Part shown: positions 1-6,569 of the stretch, one piece after another | Layout of the letters: every line of letters starts with the position of its first letter | Numbering within the stretch: position 1 is the first letter of the stretch | Assembly (NCBI GenBank): GCA_038318085.1 | Contig: JBBQBV010000113.1 | Span: 1 to 12,225, forward strand | Direction of reading: 5' to 3' | DNA: 12,225 nt | Source: DATLGB01 sp038318085 | GTDB taxonomy: Bacteria > Actinomycetota > Thermoleophilia > Solirubrobacterales > Solirubrobacteraceae | Program-made: the position numbers and the translations under genes | Notes under the pieces: model-generated | Told to the model about the DNA's origin: nothing | Databases searched by the model: none | Seen by the model: the letters and a program-made list of their open reading frames with translations, nothing else

Positions 1-104
1 TAGACCATGACCGCGCCCCCGGCGAGCAGGCAGAACGTCGCCGTCAGCAGCATGCGGTGCTCCAGCGGCTGCGGCTTGGCTGGGCGACGTCGGCGTACGG
101 CCAT
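1..104 (-). CDS. ftsW: FtsW, septal peptidoglycan polymerase (N-terminal fragment)
   Basis: Only the first 34 codons are in the window; the gene continues past position 1. FtsW is the SEDS-family glycosyltransferase that polymerises lipid II at the division septum, in the cytoplasmic membrane. What is seen: an ATG at 104-102, a short arginine-rich cytoplasmic tail (AVRRRRPAKPQPLEHR), then the beginning of a first membrane segment (MLLTATFCLLAGGAVMV) that matches how FtsW proteins begin just before their usual YSASS-type motif. The start has a modest AAGG about 8 bases upstream. Position straight after murD is the standard dcw order (murD-ftsW-murG), which strengthens the call. The related SEDS protein RodA is an alternative if only the fragment is considered, but the operon context favours FtsW. 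Confidence 0.8.
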   Translation of the reverse strand, partial: MAVRRRRPAKPQPLEHRMLLTATFCLLAGGAVMV

Positions 105-140
105 CCGTGCGCCCTTCGACGGCGGCGAGGCCGCTCCTGC

Positions 141-305
141 TTAGGGCTCGCGCCGAAATTCGTGCGAGGATCGGGCACCTGGATTTTGGATGCTGGGCGC
201 CGCACGCGATGTGAGGAATACCGGTGGTATTTCGATCATCGAGGGTGGCGCCCGGCGCCGCGAGACAGGTGTCAAATCCCCCAGCAATTTCGGCGCGAGC
301 CCTTA
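141..305. repeat. MITE-like imperfect palindrome with 17-bp terminal inverted repeats and TTA direct repeats
   Basis: Positions 144-160 read GGGCTCGCGCCGAAATT and 286-302 are its exact reverse complement. Both ends are bounded by TTA (141-143 and 303-305), as a 3-bp target-site duplication would be. The inside is also symmetric about the same centre (~223.5): CACCTG 176-181 pairs with 266-271, GGGCGCC 195-201 with 247-253, and AATACC 217-222 with GGTATT 226-231. A hand alignment pairs roughly two-thirds of the remaining inner positions with two single-base gaps. There is no ORF of its own. This is the structure of a non-autonomous MITE or of a long hairpin element. The right TTA is also the murD stop codon (TAA on the minus strand). 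Transposase family unknown. It could instead be an ancient regulatory hairpin. Confidence 0.75.
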
Positions 306-1643
306 GAGCTGGCGCGCGTTGACGAGGGCGCGGAAGTGCTCGCCGCGCGCCTCGAAGTCGGCGTACTGGTCGAAGGACTTCGCCGCCGGGCTGAGCAGGA
401 CGACGTCGCCCGGATGTGCGGCGGCGGCCGCGGCGTCGACCGCGCGCTCGAGGTCGCCGCTCGCGTGCACGGGCAGGCCGGTCGGCGCGAGCGCCGCGGC
501 GAGCTCCCCGGCTGCCTCGCCGATCAGGTAGGCGCCCGCGGCGCGCTCGCGCACCGTGGCCACTAGCAGGGCGAGGTCCCCGGCCAGCCCGCGACCGCCG
601 AGGATCACATGCACGCGGCGGTCGAAGCTGCGCAGCCCGGTCACCGCGGCGTCGACGTTGGTGGCCTTGGAGTCGTTGATGTACAGGACGCCGGCGATCG
701 TGCCGACCTCCTCGAGCCGGTGGCGCACGCCCGCGAACGTCTCCAACCCGGCGCGGACGGCGGCCGGCGCGATCCCGCGCGCCAGCGTGACGGCGGCGGC
801 AGCCATGGCGTTGTGGCGGTTGTGCAGGCCGCGCAGGCGGATGGCCTGGACCGCGATCAGCGGTTCCTCGTCCCACCACAAGTAGCCCTCGCGGTCGGCG
901 AGCTCGACACCCAGGCCGCTGCCGAAGCACACCCGCCGGGCACAGCCGCCGAGATCCTCGATCCCCAGACCCAGAGGTGCGACGGCGACGTCGTCGTTGC
1001 CCTGGCGTGCGAAGACCTGCAGCTTGGCGGCGGCGTAGGCCGCGAAGGTCCCGTGCCGGTCCAGGTGGTCCGGCGTGAGGTTCACCAGCACGGCGCCCTC
1101 GGGCGCGAAGCACTCCGTGTCCTCGAGCTGAAACGAGGAGACCTCGCAGACCACAATGGCCGCAGGGTCCAGCGTGCGGGCGACCGACGAGAGCGCGGTG
1201 CCGACGTTGCCGGCCACCACCACCGGCAACCCGGCCTCGCGATGGATGTGGCCGATCAGCTCCGCCGTGGTCGTCTTGCCGTTGGAGCCGGTGACGGCGA
1301 CGACCTCGTTGACCAGCATGCGCCACGCGATCTCGATCTCTCCCACGACTCGGACGCCCCGGGCGCGCGCGGCCGCGATCACCGGCGCGTCGTGCGGCAC
1401 GCCGGGGCTCTTGACCACCGTCCGCACCCCCGGCAGCAGGTCCAGCCCCGGATCGGGGGCGCGCACGGCGATGCCCAGCGCGGCCAGATCGGCGGTGTCC
1501 ACGGCCGATCTGTCGCACGCCCGGACCTCCGCACCGACCTCGTGCAGCGCGCGCGCCACGGCGAGCCCGGAGCGTTTGAGCCCGACCACGAGGAACGGGC
1601 CCTCGGGCAGCGGAGGACGGGTGGCGGGCACGCGTTCATTCAA
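303..1643 (-). CDS. murD: MurD, UDP-N-acetylmuramoyl-L-alanine--D-glutamate ligase
   Basis: Cytoplasmic Mur ligase that adds D-glutamate to UDP-MurNAc-L-Ala using ATP. 446 aa, normal for MurD. Seen in order: N-terminal Rossmann-type domain with GLKRSG (21-26), ATP P-loop TGSNGKTTT (118-126), NLTPDHLDRHG (188-198), the HNRHN (274-278) of the central domain, YINDSKATN (321-329) and the C-terminal LSPAAKSFDQY (417-427), all MurD hallmarks. The start is uncertain. TTG at 1643 overlaps the end of the upstream alkyltransferase-like gene by 8 bp, and GTG at 1634 is the next in-frame choice; neither has a clear ribosome-binding site, so translation is probably coupled to the gene before it. The stop codon TAA coincides with one copy of the TTA repeat flanking the palindromic element downstream. 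Confidence 0.96.
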   Translation of the reverse strand: MNERVPATRPPLPEGPFLVVGLKRSGLAVARALHEVGAEVRACDRSAVDTADLAALGIAVRAPDPGLDLLPGVRTVVKSPGVPHDAPVIAAARARGVRVVGEIEIAWRMLVNEVVAVTGSNGKTTTAELIGHIHREAGLPVVVAGNVGTALSSVARTLDPAAIVVCEVSSFQLEDTECFAPEGAVLVNLTPDHLDRHGTFAAYAAAKLQVFARQGNDDVAVAPLGLGIEDLGGCARRVCFGSGLGVELADREGYLWWDEEPLIAVQAIRLRGLHNRHNAMAAAAVTLARGIAPAAVRAGLETFAGVRHRLEEVGTIAGVLYINDSKATNVDAAVTGLRSFDRRVHVILGGRGLAGDLALLVATVRERAAGAYLIGEAAGELAAALAPTGLPVHASGDLERAVDAAAAAAHPGDVVLLSPAAKSFDQYADFEARGEHFRALVNARQL

Positions 1644-1965
1644 GCGCGGGCGCGGCGGCGGCGGTGGCGGGGACCGGCTCCGGCCGGATGCGGCGCCCGG
1701 GGTCCGCCCGCCCGCCCTCGAACTCGAGCCCCTCGGCCTCCAGGCGGCGCCGGACCTCCGCCGGGTCGCCCAGCGCCGTCGCGCCCACGCTGCCGTCGGA
1801 CTTCAGGACCCGGTGCGCCCCGTCCTGGCCCGAGCGGATGAACCGCCGGTTGAGCGCGCGGGCGTGCTGGTCGGTGCCCCCGGCCGCCCGCGCGATGTCC
1901 CCGTAGCTGACCCAGTGACCCTCGGGGATCCCTTCGGCGATCGCCCGCACCTGCTCGACGTCCAT
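1636..1965 (-). CDS. Alkyltransferase-like (ATL) protein, MGMT DNA-binding domain without the acceptor cysteine
   Basis: 109 aa, the size of stand-alone ATL proteins. It is the C-terminal DNA-binding domain of O6-methylguanine-DNA methyltransferases: IPEGHWVSYGDIARAAG (13-29) with the conserved tyrosine 21, an arginine-finger helix ARALNRRF (35-42), then GAHRVLKSDGSVG where active enzymes have PCHRV. Alanine 50 replaces the alkyl-accepting cysteine, so direct dealkylation is not expected. Known ATLs bind O6-alkylguanine, flip it out and hand the lesion to nucleotide excision repair. The ATG at 1965 has a strong AGGAGG 7 bases upstream; the reading frame stays open to 2046, but that longer version is not supported. 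The tail is Pro/Ala-rich. It lies inside the dcw cluster between mraY and murD and overlaps murD by 8 bp. Family sure; role in this organism inferred. Confidence 0.88.
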   Translation of the reverse strand: MDVEQVRAIAEGIPEGHWVSYGDIARAAGGTDQHARALNRRFIRSGQDGAHRVLKSDGSVGATALGDPAEVRRRLEAEGLEFEGGRADPGRRIRPEPVPATAAAAPALE

Positions 1966-1994
1966 GACTGCCTCCTCGTGATTCGGTGGAGACA

Positions 1995-2011
1995 CGAACA
2001 TACGTGCGTAT
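1995..2011 (-). promoter_or_regulatory. Candidate promoter/operator of the alkyltransferase-like gene
   Basis: In the 102-bp gap between mraY and the ATL gene lies ATACG-TG-CGTAT (2000-2011), a perfect 5-bp dyad. It overlaps CGAAC-atac-GTGCG (1995-2008), one base away from the actinobacterial SOS-box core CGAAC-N4-GTTCG. On the minus strand TATGTT (2002-1997) fits a TANNNT -10 box, placing a transcript start about 25 bases before the ATG, so the strong ribosome-binding site would be in the leader. No convincing -35 was found. The rest of the gap holds a CCGGCCGGCCGG run (about 2022-2033) and nothing gene-like. Confidence 0.3.
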
Positions 2012-2067
2012 CGGCGAGAACCGGCCGGCCGGCACAGAGTTGTCACGCTTTCGTCGCGAAGTCGGCG

Positions 2068-3054
2068 CTAGCTGATCGACTGCTGGTACAGCGTGAAGCC
2101 GAGCGCCGCGAGCACGGCCGCGACGATCCAGAAGCGCAGGATGATCTTGGTCTCCGACCACGCCTGCAGCTCGAAGTGGTGGTGGATCGGCGCCATCAAG
2201 AAGACGCGCTTGCCGCGGGTCTGAAACCAGAACACCTGGATCAGGACCGACAGCGCCTCGATCACGAAGATGCCGCCGATGATGATCAGCAGCAGCTCGG
2301 TCTGGGTCATGACCGCCATGGCCGCCACCGCGCCGCCGAGGCCCAGGGAGCCGGTGTCCCCCATGAAGATCGAGGCCGGGAACGAGTTGAACCACAGAAA
2401 GCCCACGCACGCGCCGACCAGGCAGGCGGCCGCGAGCGCCAGGGACGTCAGGCCCGTCGTGAAGGTGATGGCGATGTAGGCGAGCAGCACGATGGCAGTC
2501 GAGCCCGCCGCCAGGCCGTCCAGCCCGTCTGTCAGGTTGACCGCCGAGGTCGTCCCCGCCAGCACCAGGTAGATGATCACCGGATAGGCGTAGTGGACGG
2601 GGATCTGCGCGTCGATGATGTGCAGCCGCAGCGTCTCGGGCAGGTCCGCCGCCTGAGTCGCGATCAGCCACAGGCCGATCGAGATCAGCACGGTGACCGC
2701 GAGCTTCGTCCGCGCCCGCAGGCCGAGGGAGCGCTTGCGGACGATCTTCGTGTAGTCGTCGGCGAACCCGAGCGCCGCGCAGGCCAGCGCCACCCCCACG
2801 ACCCCCAGGGCCCGGGCCCGGTCCGGCCCCGGGTCCTTGTCGGACAGCACGAGGAACAAGAACGGCACGGTGATCGCGGTGAAGATGATCAGGCCGCCCA
2901 TGGTCGGCGTGCCGGCCTTGGCGTGGTGCTCCTGCGGACCCTCCTCGCGGATGTGCTGGCCGAACTCCCGGTAGCGCAGGAACGCGATGAACTTCGGCGA
3001 GAGAAAGACGCAGATCAGCAGGGAGGCGGTGCCCCCGATCAGGATCTCGCCCAT
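2068..3054 (-). CDS. mraY: MraY, phospho-N-acetylmuramoyl-pentapeptide-transferase
   Basis: Integral membrane enzyme that transfers phospho-MurNAc-pentapeptide from UDP to undecaprenyl phosphate, making lipid I on the inner face of the membrane. 328 aa, slightly short of the E. coli enzyme (360) but typical for actinobacteria and Gram-positives. Visible motifs: GTPTMGG (48-54), the Mg/catalytic ADDYTK (98-103), NLTDGLDGL (173-181), FMGDTGSL (230-237) and the cytoplasmic histidine loop APIHHHFE (288-295), together with about ten hydrophobic segments. The ATG at 3054 follows the murF stop by 2 bp, so the two are co-translated. Downstream, 102 bp separate it from the alkyltransferase-like gene, an unusual insertion before murD. 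Confidence 0.98.
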   Translation of the reverse strand: MGEILIGGTASLLICVFLSPKFIAFLRYREFGQHIREEGPQEHHAKAGTPTMGGLIIFTAITVPFLFLVLSDKDPGPDRARALGVVGVALACAALGFADDYTKIVRKRSLGLRARTKLAVTVLISIGLWLIATQAADLPETLRLHIIDAQIPVHYAYPVIIYLVLAGTTSAVNLTDGLDGLAAGSTAIVLLAYIAITFTTGLTSLALAAACLVGACVGFLWFNSFPASIFMGDTGSLGLGGAVAAMAVMTQTELLLIIIGGIFVIEALSVLIQVFWFQTRGKRVFLMAPIHHHFELQAWSETKIILRFWIVAAVLAALGFTLYQQSIS

Positions 3055-3056
3055 GC

Positions 3057-4346
3057 CTACCCGGCCGCCAGGGCCTGCGCGACGGCTTCCAGGCGCAGGC
3101 CGCGCGAGGCCTTGACGAGCACGAAGTCGCCCGGCGCCACGAGCGACCGCGCGAGCGCGGCCGCCTGCGCCGCGTCGTCGGCCCGGTGCGCCTCGCCGCC
3201 GAAGGCCGGGACCATCTCGGCGGCCAGCGGACCGACCGTCACGAGCACGTCGACGCCCGCCGCCGCGGCGTGGGCGCCGATCTCGCGGTGCAGCGCGTGC
3301 GCGTCCGGGCCGAGCTCGAGCATGTCGCCGAGCACCGCGATGCGGCGGCCGGCCGGGGTCTGGGCGGAGAGGTCGTCAAGGGCGGCGCGCATGGACAGCG
3401 GATTGGCGTTGTAGCAGTCCTCCACGACGGTGGCGCCGTTGGGCAGGGCGATCAGCTGGCCGCGCATGGGGCTCAGCTCGAGGTCCAGGCGGCCCGCGGG
3501 CTCGACGCCGACCGCCCGCGCGGCGGCCACCGCGGCGAGCGCGTTGCGACGCATGTGCGCCGACGTGAACGGCAGCTCGAGGCCGTCCAGGGCGCGCTCG
3601 TCGGCGCCGAAGCGCACGATCTGCACCCCGGCGGGCAGGTAGGGCTCGAGCAGCTTCTCGCCGTCGGGGATCACTGCCACGCGCACATGCTGCAGCAGCT
3701 CGGCCTTCGTCCGGGCGATCGCGTCCAGCGAGCCCAGCAGCTCGAGGTGGACCTGCCCGACCGCGGTGATGACGCCGACCTCGGGCTCGGCGATCGCGGC
3801 CAGCTCGGCGATCTGCCCCGCACCGCGCATCCCCATCTCCAGCACGAGCACCTGCGTGCCCGCCGGCGCCGCGAGCACCTCGAGTGGGAGCCCGATCTCC
3901 GTGTTGAAGTTGGCGCGACTCGCATGCACGCGGCGCTGGGGCGCCAACAGCCCCCGCAGGATGTCCTTGGTCGAGGTCTTGCCGACCGAGCCGGTGATGC
4001 CGATGACCGCCGCGCCGAGCTCGCGGCGCCACGCGCGGGCGAGCGCCTGCAGCGAGACGAGCGGTGCGTGGGAGGCCAGCACGGCGCCGTCGCCGTCCCC
4101 CGCGAGCCCGGCCGCGTGCGCGGGGGCGGCCAGGACACCCCAGGCGCCGGCCTCAAGCGCCGCCGCCGCGTACTCGCCGCCGTCGGCGTGCTCGCCGACG
4201 AGGCCCACGAAGAGATCGCCCGGTCCGGCGTCGCGGGAGTCGATCACGACCCGTTGCGGCCCGGCGCCGGCCGCGCCCCGCCCGAGGAGGTCGGCGCCCG
4301 CCTCCTGGGCGACGCGCTCGGGGCTCCAGGCCCTCACTTCGTCCAC
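3057..4346 (-). CDS. murF: MurF, UDP-N-acetylmuramoyl-tripeptide--D-alanyl-D-alanine ligase
   Basis: Cytoplasmic Mur ligase adding D-Ala-D-Ala to UDP-MurNAc-tripeptide. 429 aa, a little shorter than E. coli MurF (452). Motifs: N-terminal UDP-binding VIDSRDAGPGDLFVGL (34-49), P-loop GITGSVGKTSTK (116-127), ANFNTEIGLPL (145-155), EMGMRGAGQIAELAAI (170-185), DCYNANPLSMRAAL (310-323), LGDMLELG (349-356) and VKASRG (411-416), all MurF-specific. The GTG at 4346 overlaps murE by 13 bp. A second in-frame GTG at 4337 gives a 4-bp GTGA overlap with the murE stop and is an equally good start; neither has a strong ribosome-binding site, so coupling to murE is likely. Confidence 0.97.
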   Translation of the reverse strand: MDEVRAWSPERVAQEAGADLLGRGAAGAGPQRVVIDSRDAGPGDLFVGLVGEHADGGEYAAAALEAGAWGVLAAPAHAAGLAGDGDGAVLASHAPLVSLQALARAWRRELGAAVIGITGSVGKTSTKDILRGLLAPQRRVHASRANFNTEIGLPLEVLAAPAGTQVLVLEMGMRGAGQIAELAAIAEPEVGVITAVGQVHLELLGSLDAIARTKAELLQHVRVAVIPDGEKLLEPYLPAGVQIVRFGADERALDGLELPFTSAHMRRNALAAVAAARAVGVEPAGRLDLELSPMRGQLIALPNGATVVEDCYNANPLSMRAALDDLSAQTPAGRRIAVLGDMLELGPDAHALHREIGAHAAAAGVDVLVTVGPLAAEMVPAFGGEAHRADDAAQAAALARSLVAPGDFVLVKASRGLRLEAVAQALAAG

Positions 4347-5758
4347 ACGGTCTTGAGGGCCTCGGCGGCGACGACGCGGTCGTCGAAGGGCTCCTTGCGC
4401 CCGCCCGCGAACTCCTGCCCCTGCTCATGGCCCTTGCCGGCGATCACGACGACGTCGCCGGGATCGGCCTGGCGGACGGCCTGTGCGATCGCCGCCCGGC
4501 GATCCACCTCCCGCGAATGGGCGACGTCCTCCATTCCGGCCTCGATGTCGTCGAGGATCGCGTCGGGGTCCTCCGAGCGCGGGTTGTCGGAGGTGACGAT
4601 CGCCGCGTCGGCCAGCCGCCCGGCGATCTCGCCCATCTGCGGCCGCTTGCCGCGGTCGCGGTCCCCGCCCGCGCCGAACACGCAGATCACGCGCCCGGGG
4701 CCGAGGTCGCGCGCCGCGCGCAGGACGTTCTCGAGCGAGTCCGGCGTGTGAGCGTAGTCGACCAGGACCGCGAAGGGCTGGCCCTCGTCGACCGGCTCGA
4801 AGCGGCCCGGGACCCGGCCGGCGCCCTCCAGCGCGCGCACGGCGACCGCGGGCTCGACGCCGAGCGCCCGCACGGCGGCCAGCGCGCCGAGCGCGTTGAG
4901 GACGTTGAAGCGACCTGGGAGCGGCATGCGCACGTCGAAGGCGCCGTCAGGCGTCAGCGCCGTGAAGGCCGAACCGGCGTAGCCCGAGAGCAGCTCGGTC
5001 GCGCGATAGTCGGCCGCGGCGTCGATGGCGAAGGTGACCGCGCCTGTGAACTCGTCGGCCAGGCGGCGGCCGTAGGGGTCGTCGACGTTGACGACGCGGT
5101 GGCCCTCCGCGGTCTCAAACAGCCGGCGCTTGGCCTGAAAGTAGGCGTCCATCGTGGGGTGGAAGTCCAGGTGGTCCTGCGTCAGGTTCGTAAACAGCGC
5201 GACCGCCCAGTGGATCGCGCTCGCGCGCTCGAGCTCGAGCGCGTGCGAGGAGACCACCATCACGCACGCCCGGTCCCCGGCCGCGAGCATCTCCGCGAAG
5301 GTGCGCTGGAGCTCGATCGCCTCCGGCGTCGTGTGCTTGACCTCGCGCTCGGCGCCACCGACGACGGACTTGACCGTCCCCAGCAGGCCGCTGCGCACGC
5401 CCGCCGCCTCGAGCAGCTCGCGAACCAAGAACGCCGTCGTCGTCTTGCCGTTGGTGCCCGTGATGCCGACGACCGGCAGCTCGGCGCTCGGGTCGCCTGC
5501 CAGGCGCGCCGCCGCGGTGGCCATGGCGGCGCGGACGCTCGACACCACGACCTCCGGGACCCCGACGCCGAGCGGGCGGTCGACGACGAGCGCGACCGCC
5601 CCGCGCGCGACGGCATCCGGGGCGAAGTCGTGGCCGTCGCGGGTGAAGCCGGGCACGCAGAAGAAGAGGGTTCCGGGGCCCGCCTCCCGATGGTCGAAGG
5701 CCAGATCGGAGACCTCGACGTCCTCCGGCCCTTCGCCGAGCAGCTCGCGAAGGTTCAT
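4334..5758 (-). CDS. murE: MurE, UDP-MurNAc-L-Ala-D-Glu--meso-diaminopimelate ligase
   Basis: Cytoplasmic Mur ligase that adds the third residue of the peptidoglycan stem peptide. 474 aa, normal. Motifs: P-loop GITGTNGKTTT (98-108), TTPEA (133-137), SSHALELER (160-168), NLTQDHLDFH (181-190), the probable carbamylated lysine in FQAKRR (197-202), DYAHTPDSL (344-352), GAGGDRDRGKRP (372-383), SDNPRSEDP (400-408) and GKGHE (441-445). The DNPR signature is the known marker for meso-diaminopimelate rather than lysine, so the wall should be mDAP type. ATG at 5758 has no clear ribosome-binding site. Unlike many dcw clusters, no ftsI lies immediately upstream; the preceding gene, 76 bp away on the same strand, is a CDP-alcohol phosphatidyltransferase-like gene. 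Confidence 0.97.
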   Translation of the reverse strand: MNLRELLGEGPEDVEVSDLAFDHREAGPGTLFFCVPGFTRDGHDFAPDAVARGAVALVVDRPLGVGVPEVVVSSVRAAMATAAARLAGDPSAELPVVGITGTNGKTTTAFLVRELLEAAGVRSGLLGTVKSVVGGAEREVKHTTPEAIELQRTFAEMLAAGDRACVMVVSSHALELERASAIHWAVALFTNLTQDHLDFHPTMDAYFQAKRRLFETAEGHRVVNVDDPYGRRLADEFTGAVTFAIDAAADYRATELLSGYAGSAFTALTPDGAFDVRMPLPGRFNVLNALGALAAVRALGVEPAVAVRALEGAGRVPGRFEPVDEGQPFAVLVDYAHTPDSLENVLRAARDLGPGRVICVFGAGGDRDRGKRPQMGEIAGRLADAAIVTSDNPRSEDPDAILDDIEAGMEDVAHSREVDRRAAIAQAVRQADPGDVVVIAGKGHEQGQEFAGGRKEPFDDRVVAAEALKTVWTK

Positions 5759-5808
5759 ATGTCCCGGAGTCTACGGAGGGCCGGACCGGGCGCGGGCCCG
5801 GGCGCGAC

Positions 5809-5832
5809 CTGCGACTCGCTGGCCGGTCGCAG
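5809..5832 (-). terminator. Hairpin right after the phosphatidyltransferase-like gene (weak terminator or processing site)
   Basis: CTGCGAC (5809-5815) and GTCGCAG (5826-5832) form a perfect 7-bp stem with a 10-base loop, starting 2 bases after the stop codon of the upstream gene. A GC palindrome (CGCGGGCCCG, 5791-5800) follows. No U-tract is present, so this is not a canonical intrinsic terminator. It lies in the 76-bp gap before murE and may separate the tetR unit from the mur genes. No clear promoter for murE was seen in this gap. Confidence 0.35.
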
Positions 5833-5834
5833 AT

Positions 5835-6569
5835 CTACCGCATCACGGCGCTGGCCGCCGCGCCCGCCAGCACGAGCCGGTCCGCGAGGCGCCGCCGGCC
5901 GCTCGCCGCGAAGAGCAGGCCCGCCGCGCGCACGGGCGTCAGCCTCCGGGCCGCCCGCAGCCGGCCGGGAGCCGGAGCCGCGGCCGCCCGGAAGTAGACG
6001 GCCACGGCGTAGCCGGTCCCGACCGTCAGCCGCGCCGCCTCCGCGGCGGCGGCGGGCCGCCCGAGCCGCCCGGAGCGCACGAGGCCCCGCAGCGCGGCAA
6101 CCGCGAAGGCCGCGTCCACGAGACCCTCGAGGTCGCGCCCGAGCCGGGTCGGTTCCCCAGCGCGGGCCAACGCGCCGTCGACGCCGTCGGTGGCGAGGCC
6201 GACGGCGAGCACGAGCGTGCGGGGGTCGTCGGCGACGAGCGGGACCAGCCATGCCCGCAGCAGCGTGCAGGCGTCCGCCGGACCGAGCGCGCGCGGCCGG
6301 CCGTCCTCGGTCTCCACCATCCCGAGGTGCCAGTCGAGCATCAGCGCCGTGATCGCCCACCCCGCGAGCCCGCGCCCTCCGGCCGCCGCGGCGAGGGCGC
6401 CGACCCCCATCCAGGTCCGAGCCTGCCGGGTCAGCGCCGGGCGCGCGGCGCGCGTCACGGCGGCCCGGCGGTGCGAGGCGCCGAGGAACCGCCACCACGC
6501 CCCCGGCGCGTAGCCGTCCGCGCGCAGGCCCGCGAGCGCCTCCCGCGTCCAGCGCTCCCCGTCGGTCAT
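5835..6569 (-). CDS. Divergent CDP-alcohol phosphatidyltransferase family protein
   Basis: 244 aa. This family swaps CMP of a CDP-alcohol for a second alcohol in the membrane (phospholipid or related headgroup synthesis). The family signature D-x2-DG-x2-AR-x8-G-x3-D-x3-D is recognisable at 128-152: D128, D131-G132, A135-R136, G144 (one residue early), E148 and D152. The third aspartate is therefore a glutamate and the AR-to-G spacing is one short. The preceding TLLRAWLVPLVAD (103-115) matches the conserved helix before the signature. Hydrophobic Ala/Leu/Val-rich stretches agree with membrane helices. The ATG at 6569 shares one base with the stop of the preceding gene (TGATG), which decides the start over an open frame reaching 6737. 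Substrate unknown; the changed signature leaves activity open. Confidence 0.72.
   Translation of the reverse strand: MTDGERWTREALAGLRADGYAPGAWWRFLGASHRRAAVTRAARPALTRQARTWMGVGALAAAAGGRGLAGWAITALMLDWHLGMVETEDGRPRALGPADACTLLRAWLVPLVADDPRTLVLAVGLATDGVDGALARAGEPTRLGRDLEGLVDAAFAVAALRGLVRSGRLGRPAAAAEAARLTVGTGYAVAVYFRAAAAPAPGRLRAARRLTPVRAAGLLFAASGRRRLADRLVLAGAAASAVMR

Noticed and set aside
482..494. Partial match to the palindrome end (TCGGCGCGAGC) inside murD
   Set aside because: Only about 11 GC-rich bases match within conserved coding sequence; expected by chance in this composition.
2022..2033. CCGGCCGGCCGG run after mraY as a terminator
   Set aside because: It is self-complementary but gives no proper stem with loop, and no U-tract follows.
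1966..2046. 27-codon upstream extension of the alkyltransferase-like gene
   Set aside because: The internal ATG at 1965 has a strong AGGAGG at the right distance and the family begins here; the extension covers the probable promoter.
1156..3414. Plus-strand open frame of about 750 codons (and similar ones at 3186-4751, 4064-6352 and 5154-7997)
   Set aside because: They lie antisense to murD, mraY, murF, murE and the tetR unit, whose proteins carry clear family motifs. The plus-strand translations are low-complexity Arg/Ala/Gly/Pro strings, a usual by-product of high-GC coding DNA.
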